A program made the position numbers and the translations under genes. 64,000 nucleotides of DNA, taken from NCBI GenBank assembly GCA_932294295.1, contig OW028575.1, forward strand, positions 40,489,753 through 40,553,752, written 5' to 3'. The notes below the pieces were generated by a model. That model ran no database searches. It saw nothing but the letters and a program-made list of their open reading frames with translations, and was not told the origin of the DNA. The DNA is from Alitta virens (taxonomy: Eukaryota; Annelida; Polychaeta; Phyllodocida; Nereididae). Of this stretch, positions 44,292-53,872 are shown piece by piece. The first letter of the stretch is position 1. Each line of letters opens with the position of its first letter.

Positions 44292-47200
44292 CTTCCCGTG
44301 GGTACTTCTGGCGCTCATCACTAGAGGACGGATGCGGTCTCTTGATGAGTCCAAAGTCCTTGTGGACCTCCTTCGGTTCCCTCCGACGCTCATCGCTTGA
44401 AGATGAATTCTGCGTGGGATCATGCGGCCTCTTGATGAATGTGAAGTCCTTGTGGACTTCTTTGGGTACTCTGCGATAATCTCCTGAATGCTCAGGATCA
44501 CTAACTGCCTTTCGCTTTGGCACAACACTCTTCTTCTCCCGGGGCTGGGGTGCCCTAGCCTCTGATTCACCTGGCTTTTGTTTCCCTCTGCGTCGTCTTC
44601 GGCGTCGCCTAGGAGGAGGTGAGCCTTCGTCTGGGTATAGCTGAGAGGTCTTCTGAGTGCGTGGTAGATATGGACGCAGCCTCTTCTCAGTATGGCGAAG
44701 TTCATGTCTGCCCCCTAGGTCACTGGGGTGTGGACGTCGCTTCCCATTGGACGAGGGCATCAAAGGCTCATCGTCTGAGGTGGTCCAGTTGCCGCTCTCA
44801 GGCAAGGGGCACGCCGCCAGGGGGTTAGATGGCCCCGCCTCCTCCATGGACGAGTGGTCAGCATCACGTGGTGGCGCTTGACGCTGCTCTGCATCAGAAG
44901 TGTCAAGATCTGCCAAAGGCGGATCTTCGGCTTCCTCTAAGGGTTTTGGAGATGCTGGTGCTGGCGCTGGTGCTGGCGGTGGTAACTGCCATGGTCTGGG
45001 CCCATTTCCCCTAGGATTCACCTTTCTCTTTGGTCTAGGACGCAACTCATCCCAAATGACCTCTGGATCCACTATCCTCACTTTTTCCCTGTTTAACACT
45101 TTCGTCTTGTCTGTGTGTTGGTGGGTTAGCCACAAAGCCTTTCCTCTGACCTGGGTGACCAACCACTGTGGCTCCCAACGACTAGTCAAAGTTAAAGGTT
45201 CCTCTGCTTTTATGACCACAGAATCGCCCACGTTGGCTTCCCCTATGTTCACTTTCCTGGCAAGCCTTTCTCTATTGTGTTTTCTAGAGTCCAGCGTTAG
45301 GTGCTGAGCGGTTCTCAGGGCTTCGTATAAATCATGCAATCGGCCAAAAATAGGCTCTCCCCCTTGTAGAGCCCTGTGCACTGGTAATCGGGGCCGCCTG
45401 CCAAAATGTAGGAAGTACGGCGTATGCTGTGTGACATCAGACACTGCACAATTGTAGCAGAGGGCTGCAGGCCCTAATTGTTCCTGCCACAGTGACGTGT
45501 CATTGTTCATTAATTTAGCCAGTATCTCCTTCAGGGTCCGATTAAAGCGCTCAATACGTCCATTTGACTGGGGATGATATGGGGTTGTCCTTTTATGCTT
45601 TATCCCCACAGCAGCTAGGTACTGAGTTAAAGCGGTCGCATTAAACTCTTTCCCAAGGTCAGACAGCAGCATCTCAACATATCCATGCCTAGGGAAATAT
45701 TCTTGGTGTAGTTTCCTCCAGACACACTCGCTTGTCTTCCTAGGGATTGGGTGGCATTCTGCATAGCCTGAGGCATGATCTATCATGGTCAGAATGTAAT
45801 TGTTTCCCTGAGGAGACGTGACGAGTGGTCCAACTAGGTCTAAGGACACCAATTGTCCCACGCTGGTGGCGATGGGCATCTCGCCCATGGGAGCATGCTG
45901 CTTCCTCTTGCTGTGAGTTAGGCACAAAGGGCATTTCAATACCCAATTCTTAATTTCCGCCCTCATCCCAGGCCATACATAGGCCTCCTGAATCTTTCTC
46001 ATGGTTTTAATGTGGGCCATGTGCCCCACTTCCTTGTGAGCCTGCTCCATGACCTTAATCCTGAAGCTTGAGGGCAATACCAGACGGTGGTATTCAGCTG
46101 CATGCTGATGTGGTCTGTGGATGGAGTAGAGGAGGCCCTGGATGACCTCGTAAGGCCCTTCCTGATCATGGCTCTCTCCCCACTGCTCCATGAGCCGTTG
46201 CTCCCTCTGAACCTCCTCCGGGACCAGCCCACTGTCCAAGATTGGCAGAGGCAGATCATCCGGCAGCCCAGGGGGTAGCTCATCTCCCATTCTCCACTCG
46301 TCTATATCGAAGGTGTCCACCCTTTCAGGCTTGATCCTGGACAGCATGTCAGCCCGGACATTCAGCTTTCCTTTTCGATACTGTACTTTACAGCCAAACT
46401 CAGCCAGCAGGACAGCCCACCTCTGGATCTTGGTATTTTGCATCTCCTTCGTGAACAGGGAGATCGAAGGTTTGTGGTCTGTGTAGGCGTCGAATTTGGC
46501 ACCCCATAGATAGGGCCTAAATACTTTTAAAGCTGTTATCAGACCATACGCCTCTCTCTCTATGGCAGCCCATCTCCTCTGGGTGGGGGAGAGTAACCTT
46601 GATAGATAGCTTATTGGTCTCTCCACTCCACTGTCTGGGTCAACCTGGCAAAGAACAGCACCAATGGCGATGTCGCTGGCATCTGTGTATAGCAGGTAGG
46701 GGTCTTGTGTCCGAGGATGAGCCATCACATTCTCACTTATCAACAATCCTTTGAGTGTCTCGAAACTCTGTTGTTGTTCCGGACCCCAGTAAAAACGTGA
46801 GTGCTTTCGGGTCAGCTCCACCAGTGACTCAGATACCTGAGCATATCCTGGCATGCAGATGCGGTAGTACCCTGTCATGCCCAAAAACGACCTGACCTGT
46901 TTCACGCTGTCCGGGGCACTCATCCTAGTGATCGCCGCCACCTTATCTGGGTCTGCCTTCAAACCACTACCACTCACCACAAACCCCAATAGTTTAACTT
47001 CTTTCTGTCCGAATACACATTTCTTTGGGTTGAGGGTGAGGTTGAAGGCTCTGAACCTGTCCATAACATCCTGCAGGTGCTTCTGGTGGCTAACGATGTC
47101 TGGGCTGTATATTACCACATCGTCTACATAAATCATACAACACTTGCCGATAAGACCCCTGAGGACCTCGTCCATGGCCCTTTGAAAGGCGCTGGTCGCG

Positions 47201-48249
47201 TTCGAGAGGCCCATCGGCATGGTGGTAAATTCAAACAATCCCCGGAAACAGGTAAATGCAGTCTTTTCCTGGCTAGTTACCTCCAAGGGCAACTGATAAA
47301 AGCCCGACTTTAAATCCAAGGTGGTGTATACGGTGGAGCCATGTAGCTGGTCAAAGACATCCTGTATCAGAGGGACCAGATAGCAGTCTTTCTTTGTTAC
47401 ATTATTGACCTTCGTAAAGTCTATGCAAAACCGGGGGCCCTCTGATGGGTCTTTCTTTTCTACCAATACTACAGGCGAGGCCCAGGGAGAGGTGGAGGGC
47501 ACTATGATGCCTTGCTCCAGCAGCTCATCCAACTTCTTTCCTAGCGCCTCTCTTTTCATAAAAGGCATGCGGTAAGCCCTTTGTTTAATTGGCTGGCCAG
47601 TGGTCTCTATCCTGACCTCGATCGCTGAGTGTCGACCTAGTGGCTGCCCCACTGCACTAAACACATCTGGATTTAGCTGCATGCATTCTGATATAGTCCT
47701 AGCAGCTTGTTCCTGTGCCGAGGTCCTGGTCTCAAAAGCTAGCACTGTCCCATCCAGGCCATTTGCTTTAAGCCCAGGAACCAGTGAAAATATGTTGTCT
47801 TTCCAATTCAGCGTTCCAGTGGTGTAGTCTACACTGGCCCCTTCAGCCCGCAGCACATCTCTTCCCAGTATGACTTGGTGAGAAATATCGTCCACAATTA
47901 TGACTGGGATGGTCCCTACTCTGTCCTCCACAATTTCCGTGGATCCCCATACTGTCAGCTCATGGCCAGTTACGCCCAACAAGCCCCTAGATGCCCTCAG
48001 TATGGTGGACCTCCCAATCCTATTACACAAATCTTCAAATTCCTGGCGCCGCAGCACGGTCCGACTGGCGCCCGTATCTACCAAGGCCCATAGGCGATGT
48101 CCTTGGAGCCGTAGCTCCACATAGGCCTGGCAATCAGCTGCGGCGCTTATCGCCCCCCCTGCGCAGTTTGATGAGATCCGCCCCTGGAATTGAGCAGACG
48201 ACTTCTGCACTCTCTTCGCATATGGCCTGACTTGCTGCAGTGAAGGCAT
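44266..48249 (-). CDS. pol polyprotein: protease, RT, RNase H, integrase, basic tail
   Basis: 1,327 codons from the first Met, but normally read as a gag fusion after -1 frameshifting, so the Met is nominal. Domains: aspartic protease with DTGA 58-61 and ILGRD 127-131; reverse transcriptase about 250-425 with LDLKSGFYQL 311-320 and YVDD 374-377; RNase H about 520-640 with TDAS 522-525, E566 and TDHKP 590-594; integrase with HHCC finger (H738, H743, C773, C776) and DDE core (D804, D864, E900, 35 residues between the last two). A tail of about 250 residues follows, Pro/Ser/Arg-rich with an eight-Arg run and two PKEVHKDF-x-x-IKRPH repeats, which is unlike a chromodomain and unrecognised. All catalytic residues are present. 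Confidence 0.95.
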   Translation of the reverse strand: MPSLQQVRPYAKRVQKSSAQFQGRISSNCAGGAISAAADCQAYVELRLQGHRLWALVDTGASRTVLRRQEFEDLCNRIGRSTILRASRGLLGVTGHELTVWGSTEIVEDRVGTIPVIIVDDISHQVILGRDVLRAEGASVDYTTGTLNWKDNIFSLVPGLKANGLDGTVLAFETRTSAQEQAARTISECMQLNPDVFSAVGQPLGRHSAIEVRIETTGQPIKQRAYRMPFMKREALGKKLDELLEQGIIVPSTSPWASPVVLVEKKDPSEGPRFCIDFTKVNNVTKKDCYLVPLIQDVFDQLHGSTVYTTLDLKSGFYQLPLEVTSQEKTAFTCFRGLFEFTTMPMGLSNATSAFQRAMDEVLRGLIGKCCMIYVDDVVIYSPDIVSHQKHLQDVMDRFRAFNLTLNPKKCVFGQKEVKLLGFVVSGSGLKADPDKVAAITRMSAPDSVKQVRSFLGMTGYYRICMPGYAQVSESLVELTRKHSRFYWGPEQQQSFETLKGLLISENVMAHPRTQDPYLLYTDASDIAIGAVLCQVDPDSGVERPISYLSRLLSPTQRRWAAIEREAYGLITALKVFRPYLWGAKFDAYTDHKPSISLFTKEMQNTKIQRWAVLLAEFGCKVQYRKGKLNVRADMLSRIKPERVDTFDIDEWRMGDELPPGLPDDLPLPILDSGLVPEEVQREQRLMEQWGESHDQEGPYEVIQGLLYSIHRPHQHAAEYHRLVLPSSFRIKVMEQAHKEVGHMAHIKTMRKIQEAYVWPGMRAEIKNWVLKCPLCLTHSKRKQHAPMGEMPIATSVGQLVSLDLVGPLVTSPQGNNYILTMIDHASGYAECHPIPRKTSECVWRKLHQEYFPRHGYVEMLLSDLGKEFNATALTQYLAAVGIKHKRTTPYHPQSNGRIERFNRTLKEILAKLMNNDTSLWQEQLGPAALCYNCAVSDVTQHTPYFLHFGRRPRLPVHRALQGGEPIFGRLHDLYEALRTAQHLTLDSRKHNRERLARKVNIGEANVGDSVVIKAEEPLTLTSRWEPQWLVTQVRGKALWLTHQHTDKTKVLNREKVRIVDPEVIWDELRPRPKRKVNPRGNGPRPWQLPPPAPAPAPASPKPLEEAEDPPLADLDTSDAEQRQAPPRDADHSSMEEAGPSNPLAACPLPESGNWTTSDDEPLMPSSNGKRRPHPSDLGGRHELRHTEKRLRPYLPRTQKTSQLYPDEGSPPPRRRRRRRRGKQKPGESEARAPQPREKKSVVPKRKAVSDPEHSGDYRRVPKEVHKDFTFIKRPHDPTQNSSSSDERRREPKEVHKDFGLIKRPHPSSSDERQKYPREDGTTSDDF
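44292..44705 (-). other. Open frame upstream of env, overlapping pol tail
   Basis: The env frame is open for 138 codons before its signal-peptide methionine, starting at an ATG (MNFAILRRGC). It lies wholly inside the pol tail in a different frame. It is Arg/Ser-rich with no domain. It could be an alternative env leader, an accessory peptide or chance; copy A has the same open frame (31,655-32,068). Confidence 0.3.
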
Positions 48250-49196
48250 ATGGGTTTGCCATCTTCAGTAAAGCATAGTGCAGGTCTCTCTCTCGATCTT
48301 TCTGGAGCTCCTCTGCCTCTTGGCTCTCGGGCCGGGGGATTTCCTCGTCCTCCGGAGAAGCGTTCCCCAGAATAGCTAGGCTTTGCCATGGCAGCCATTA
48401 GTTTGGTAAATTGAGCCGCCAGGCCATCCACCCTCCTGCTGAGGTCCTCCACGTGGTCCTTTCTCTTAGGTCCATCAGGTTTGGCGAAGGTGCCAACAGC
48501 TCCTATCTCCATGGGCTCCTCGGTGCTATCCTCTGGGGCTGTGCGATGCAAAGCGCGGTACACTCGATATTCGTCTCCCTCATAGCTGGCAACTGCCTTC
48601 ATTGCCTCATCTTACTTAGCAGGCTTGGTCTCTCTCACCATCCTCTACACTAAGTGTTTGTCCCTCCGCCCATACAGATAGGCTCCCAACATGGCACGCT
48701 GTTGGTCGTCATTTCGGGTGTCCTCTGGATATCCCAGATTTGCTGCCTCTCTGAATCGTCGTCCATAGGCCGCGGTGAACTCATAGGCGCCCTGCTGCAC
48801 CTTCTCCACTTCATCCCGTAGACGATCTACTTCATGTTTGGAAAGGAAGTTGTCTGATAAATACTTCCTGAGGCCAACCCAGTCTGCGGTGTCACGGCTC
48901 GCCAAAGATGCTAGGTACCTCTCCACTTCGCTCCGCAAGGGCCCTTCTGAAATTTGACCCGCCACATATACAGTGCGTTTAGTGTAGGGCTGGGTCAGCT
49001 AAATCTCTTGAAACCACTGTCTCAGTCGGCGAGTGGAAGATCCATCACAAGCTGTGACTCTCTTCGCCTGGCTGTCAGCCTTGCTCCTCTCTCCATTTTC
49101 TTTCAGTTGCCTCTCCTGGCTCTGCAGGAGCACGGCAGTATTTCCTTGTCCATCAGACTGGCTCTTCAGAAATGACCTGAACTGATCGTCATTCAT
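48147..49196 (-). pseudogene. gag of copy B, three premature stops
   Basis: Structural polyprotein of 350 codons including the stop. The matrix/capsid part has no strong motif. The C-terminus has an RG-rich stretch and one zinc knuckle (CLHCSKSGHMRREC) for genome binding. In-frame stops occur at 48,999-49,001 (TAG), 48,645-48,647 (TAG) and 48,612-48,614 (TAA). Each is a single-base difference from copy A, where the codons are Glu, Glu and Tyr. The frame is otherwise kept. The start codon is the first ATG after the leader. Because pol is made only by shifting out of gag, these stops also block pol expression from this copy. Confidence 0.92.
48153..48159 (-). promoter_or_regulatory. Gag-pol -1 frameshift site, copy B
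   Basis: Gag frame CAG GGG GGG CGA TAA; the seven-G heptamer lies one codon before the stop. Slipping back one base leads into GCG ATA AGC, which is the pol frame ahead of the protease. Ty3/gypsy elements commonly use such shifts; this site is inferred from position and pattern. Confidence 0.65.
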
Positions 49197-49561
49197 GATG
49201 GATTCTTAAAAGGGAGTAGGAGCTTGTAATTTCGAAGTGGACACACTGCAAGCCGGTGCACATAATCGTTACTCACATGAATAGAGAAGTGACCTTCGCA
49301 CAGCCTTTCGCATTCGCTTTTGCCAAACACATCCTTGGGGAAATATCATGTCCAGCTCACGTGTGACGACGGGAAGATCGATCTCCCAAACCAAAGGTCC
49401 TGATGGCATTCGGCAGATGGTCAGTCATTCTCTCCATCTGAGGCAAAGTAATAGCTCCCAACCGGTCTCTGAAGTCCTCTGGGGCCTCATGAAGTTACTT
49501 CAAGGCATCCATGGTTTCCACATAAGCTTTCTTCAATATGTCAGTTCCATAACTCAGACAA
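49197..49561 (-). other. 5' leader of copy B
   Basis: About 365 bp between primer site and gag start, expected to hold packaging signals. Short frames on the plus strand here are antisense shadows. Confidence 0.6.
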
Positions 49562-49580
49562 GATCACGTCAGGGTCACCA
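49562..49580 (-). other. Primer binding site, copy B (tRNA-Trp-like)
   Basis: Identical to copy A's site and separated from the LTR by one base. It matches the complement of tRNA-Trp 3' end at 18 of 19 positions from my knowledge of that tRNA. Confidence 0.75.
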
Positions 49581-49581
49581 A

Positions 49582-49783
49582 TGTAAGTTTATCACCAGTC
49601 TCCAGTCCAGGTCCTTTAGGTAAAACTCAACATATTCACTGTCCAGTGTGGTGAAGGTGTATAGTAGACTTCTTGAATAAAATAAAGCAAAGTCCAGAGT
49701 ATGGTATATAGACTGGACACTTCTCAAAATCAAGATGCCAGGTTTCCTCATTTTATTAGTATATATAAGAAACCAAGTTTCCT
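49582..49783 (-). repeat. LTR 3 (5' LTR of copy B), 5 bp short
   Basis: It matches LTRs 1 and 2 for 202 bp and then departs before the last five bases (AACCA). The missing bases include the expected terminal dinucleotide, so the outer edge was lost or rearranged after insertion. Confidence 0.88.
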
Positions 49784-50045
49784 CAGACCTCATAATTAAT
49801 AAACTGCCAACTCTCACGATTGCTTTACTTAATCAACTGAGGTAATCCGCGGACACATCCTATGCCTGGCTGGATCTCCTTGTGAACGCTGGCTGAAGTC
49901 TCAGGCAAAGAGTGACCAATGTACCATTCACTTGTTTAAGGCTAATTCACCTTTTTCGAAACAACTTAAGATGCCACCCTGTCCTCTGTTTCAGATTATA
50001 ACTCACTGGTTAATTAAGCCAGCTATCAGTAAAGAGACAGACATA
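49784..50045. other. Right flank of the provirus array
   Basis: Non-coding. It has no match to the sequence left of 27,783, so the insertion's target duplication is not visible. Confidence 0.5.
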
Positions 50046-50335
50046 CAGTTAGTTTCATTAAAAACGACCTGTCAAGTTAAACCTAGACAAAGCAAGACAA
50101 CTTCTGCGATACGATGCTACCTGCCACTAGCCAGAACTGTCTGGCTACAGCTGGCTACTCAAAGCCAGATCTAGAAGTACATGCTGCACCATATCAGATA
50201 AATTTCATACTTTTACTAAGGTTTTTTTTAATATTTTTTTTTTTGTGAAAGCCGACTATAAGCTATGATTAGACATAAGCAGCTGGCTTTAGCCAGTTTA
50301 GCTACAGCCAGAAATAGGTTGCTGCAGCTATCTAG
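50046..50335 (+). mobile_element. MITE family 1, copy 7, right end missing
   Basis: Starts CAGTTAGTTTCATTAAAAAC after TA and matches the family through GCTACTCAAAGCCAGATCTA and CTACAGCCAGAAATAGG. It stops after ATCTAGA without the right terminal repeat. A T-run of 12 lies in its middle. Confidence 0.82.
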
Positions 50336-50697
50336 AAAGCATAGCAACATTTGGCAGAATGACGCAGATAAAAAATGCATTCGTACAAAAGCAACATTAA
50401 GTATGTTTTTGACAGTATACCTTTCATAATTGATATAGTTCTCTTTATTGCGTAGATCTCCGAAGACTATATCCCATCACAGGGAAATCGCATGTTTCAC
50501 ATTAAATTTGTGTTGACAGCATGGAAAACATGATTGTGCGGAACTTCATCATGTCAAAAAACAAAGAAAAAAAATATATATATAAAAAAACCTGGATTAT
50601 TAGCGTTACTTTGTTATAAGCGAATTTCTTAGATGTGCTGCTCTTATATAAACAGGCCTGACTGTGGTGAATTATGACAACATATATTATCTATCTA

Positions 50698-50835
50698 CAT
50701 GGCCAAATGTGCCACATGCGTTTCATGAAAAGGATAAATGCATGGAAAATGCATGGTTTTTCGCTAATTATAATGAGGCAAAAACCATGCGTTTATCCAA
50801 ATGCATGGAAAACGCACGTGGCACAATTGGCCATG
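50698..50835. mobile_element. MITE family 2 (palindromic), copy 2
   Basis: 138 bp, ends CATGGCCAAATGTGCCAC and GTGGCACAATTGGCCATG, flanked by TA on both sides. It is shorter than copy 1 by small indels in the arms. Confidence 0.88.
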
Positions 50836-53540
50836 TATTTATGAGTAGTGGTATTGTCAGCAGACTTTAGCATCATTGAATAATCATCCGAGGAAGAATG
50901 CGAATAACATAGGAGCACTTCACGTGAGGTTGGCACCTGCGCAGAGCCAATCCACTCCAGCAAAGGCTCCAGTAAATAAGTCGAGATTGGGCTTCAAACC
51001 AGCCAATCAGCAGAGACCCAAACGTTAAATGTAAATGAGTTGACCCCGCCATGAAATGATTCTGACCACTCCGCCAATGGATACACCCACCCTCAACCAT
51101 GAGTGTTTGTTTACGCTTGAAATGGTCTGTATATATGAATTAAAGCTATAAAAAGTGACTCTAAACTAGGTAAACTGTTTTCACACTCATTATGAATGGC
51201 TATCATACGCTTTGATCTGTTTCTGTTAGTTTGACAGCCCTGATCACGTGAGCCACATGAATAGATGATGATAATACGCCAACTTCGCTGGATTTGCCTG
51301 GGGTACATTTCCTGGGTGAGCCAATCCAGCAAGACCAGAAATTACCAATTACATTTAAAGCATCAACAGGTCTCGTCTGATCTTGTTCGGAATTAACATA
51401 AAAATGCAACAGACTTTGTTATCAGTTATGAGTGATGACAAGTGGTAAAAACGATGAATGAAAAATCAATTCCAGGTAATTAGAACATGGAAATTAGCTA
51501 ATTACAACATGCCATGTGTTCAATGCGTTTCCTTTCAAACAGTTTGCAAAACCAATTGATGTGTTTCAGTTTCCTTAACATGCTTCGTATTAATTGATCT
51601 GACTATTGAACGCTTCTATAGCTTCTTTTCAAAAACATATTATATACGATTTATATTTATTACAATGTCGAAATTCAAAATGAGTTATCGTTATTGTCTA
51701 CTTTTACTGCTGTGAAGCTATTTGATAAAAACAGCCATTTTGCAGAATATAAGAAATGATAATGATATATATCAACTGCACACATCTGTATGATCATACC
51801 AATCTTTTTCTTTCTCATTTGTTGACACTTTTCATTCTTTCCACAAAGTGAATTTTGAATTTCCAAGCTGGTGATCACATGCATTGTTGCGTTTTTGTGA
51901 CAACCAAATTGGCTCTGTAAAAGCACCTGTTTTTTATCTGTAGAAGAACACGGGCTGCAAGCACTTAAGCAGCAGTGAAAACATTCAATCATTGTTGAAT
52001 TGGGAGACTTGACACTTCGCTGAACAAGGGGGTTGTCTGCTTTTTGGTCTCTGCCATCCTTTTGAACGATGCTCTGAACACGGATTGGGTAAAAATACTT
52101 CACAATGACGCCATGGTCTGACGGTATTTCAAAACTTCGTAACAATTAAGGGTTCCCTCAAAAGGTCTAGGCAGTTTGCTGGGCTAAAGCTGGAACAAGC
52201 CCTTATCCTTGTATTACGCCAGTTTGGTCATGGAAAATAAACAATAATTCTGTCAGCTTTATTCATCTTCCCTTTTTTTAGGGCAAACTACCACTCTTTT
52301 CCAATATGATTATAATATTTACATTGAAATATAAACATTAATCTTTTGTCTATAATGCCTATATATTTCATATTTAATGCCTACATATTGATATATATTG
52401 CAAATGGCAAACACTGCAGAGTGTGTTTCAGAAGTTTACTGCGCATAACATTGAGTAGGCTACTGCATTTGACTCCCTTTGTGGCTTGCATAAAGATACT
52501 TTGCATGCACATATTCATAGAATAAAACAACAAACAGAAAAGGAATATGAAAAAGATTACAAGAGTGATTCTCAAATGCACACATATCCTGCCTTTTCAC
52601 TTTGTTTGATGCTGGAGCTCTTGTTCGGATAACAAACATACAGAGCAAACAGATAAACATTTGCTTAACCACTGTCATAATTCTTGCTAACTCTTATATG
52701 CAACATGCCCTTTCAAATAGATATAATCATGGATTGAGTACACTATAATTCACAACACATCATTCAGGTCCTGTCATTGCAAATAATTATAAAGAACAGA
52801 TATTTCTAACTTGATACGGTACGACTAGATATAAAAAGCCTCGGCTGATCTGGCTACCCTTTTAAAATATATTTGAAATAAAATTAAAATAAATAAATAA
52901 ACATCAAAGGATAATTCCTGTATAATAGTTAAGCTTTCCAAATGACAAACTCTGAACAGCATGCTTGAGAAACATCTATTTCTTCAATTGCTGATTTAAT
53001 TTTAAAGGAAAAGATATTTCTCAAGCTACGATGTTTCCACTGCGAAAATCTAACTATTTATCTGATATCACGCAGAACAGTTGTTAATAACACAATGTAA
53101 GGATGTGAAACATCAATTTCATCAGAAATCTGCAAGACGTTGTGTTACATTGAACACATTCGGGTTATATCTATTGGTTTATTTAACTTGACACAGAACC
53201 TGCGTTAACCGAAGGAAACCGTCACTTGATGATGACCTCATCAGAAACCAGGCACTGAAGTGTATACCTCATCAGAAGTGAGGTTCGAACCCATGCCCTA
53301 GAAGCCCTGTAATTAAGGCCATTACGTTAACACTTGGCCAGTTAAATCATTGAATAGTGTTAGTGATACTTAAACAGGCTAACTGTATTCTGTACAATTA
53401 CTAATTAATGTTTTATTTAATTTCGTACAAGGCCTGTTTCGACAAACCCCTATATCTTCTGTTATATTTCGATTTTTTAATTTCTTCGATGTCACAGTCT
53501 TGCAGTATTTATTTTACTTGTATATGAGTATACTACTACT
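50836..53540. other. Non-coding stretch, one unrecognised frame
   Basis: No known repeat. A 156-codon minus-strand frame (51,675-52,145) is the longest, Cys- and Lys-rich, with no domain I recognise. Confidence 0.4.
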
Positions 53541-53690
53541 AGGCTTCCAACCACTGGGTCCCGGGTTCAATTCCTGGTCGAGCCTATGTTGGATGGCTGA
53601 TTCATCCCTTGTCTCATTGCCATGGTCCCTGCCTGTCCTAATTAGCCCATCAGGTGCAGAAATACAGGACATAAAGCCCTTATCCACCAC
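53541..53690 (+). mobile_element. SINE family 2 copy, 5'-truncated
   Basis: Begins within the tRNA-like head (GGCTTCCAACCACTGGGTCC), keeps the B box GGTTCAATTCC and the body. The A box is absent. It runs into a (TAC)n array. Confidence 0.82.
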
Positions 53691-53838
53691 CACCAGCACC
53701 GCCACTACCACTACAACTACTCCTACCTCCTACAACTACTACTACTACTACTACTACTGCTACTACTACTACTACTACTGCTCCTGCTACTACAACTACT
53801 ACCTAATACTACCTAATACTACTACTACCTAATACTAC

Positions 53839-53871
<33 letters not shown>

Positions 53872-53872
53872 T
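53691..53872 (+). repeat. (TAC)n/(CCTAATACTA)n array at a SINE tail
   Basis: CAC- and TAC-triplet repeats with CCTAATACTA inserts, starting at the SINE 3' end. They generate a false Tyr-rich frame. Confidence 0.9.

Larger units (their letters stand above)
40372..49783 (-). mobile_element. Ty3/gypsy env-bearing element, copy B
   Basis: About 9.4 kb: 5' LTR (49,582-49,783), primer site, about 0.37 kb leader, gag, pro-pol, env, 2 kb 3' untranslated region, polypurine tract (40,579-40,588) and 3' LTR (40,372-40,578). Domain order PR-RT-RH-IN with env downstream is Ty3/gypsy with an acquired envelope, as in errantiviruses. Pol and env are open throughout while gag has three stops, so the copy is defective in gag only. 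Clade placement beyond Ty3/gypsy needs a tree. Confidence 0.95.

Noticed and set aside
44900..45307. 135-codon plus-strand frame inside copy B
   Set aside because: Antisense to pol; the same frame occurs in copy A and carries no domain.
27783..49783. Two independent retroelement insertions
   Set aside because: Only three LTRs exist for two interiors, and the middle one abuts A's primer site and B's polypurine tract, so the copies share it.
51675..52145. 156-codon minus-strand frame, Cys/Lys-rich
   Set aside because: No domain recognised, no clear splice or promoter context, and lone frames of this length occur by chance in this window. A protein search would decide.
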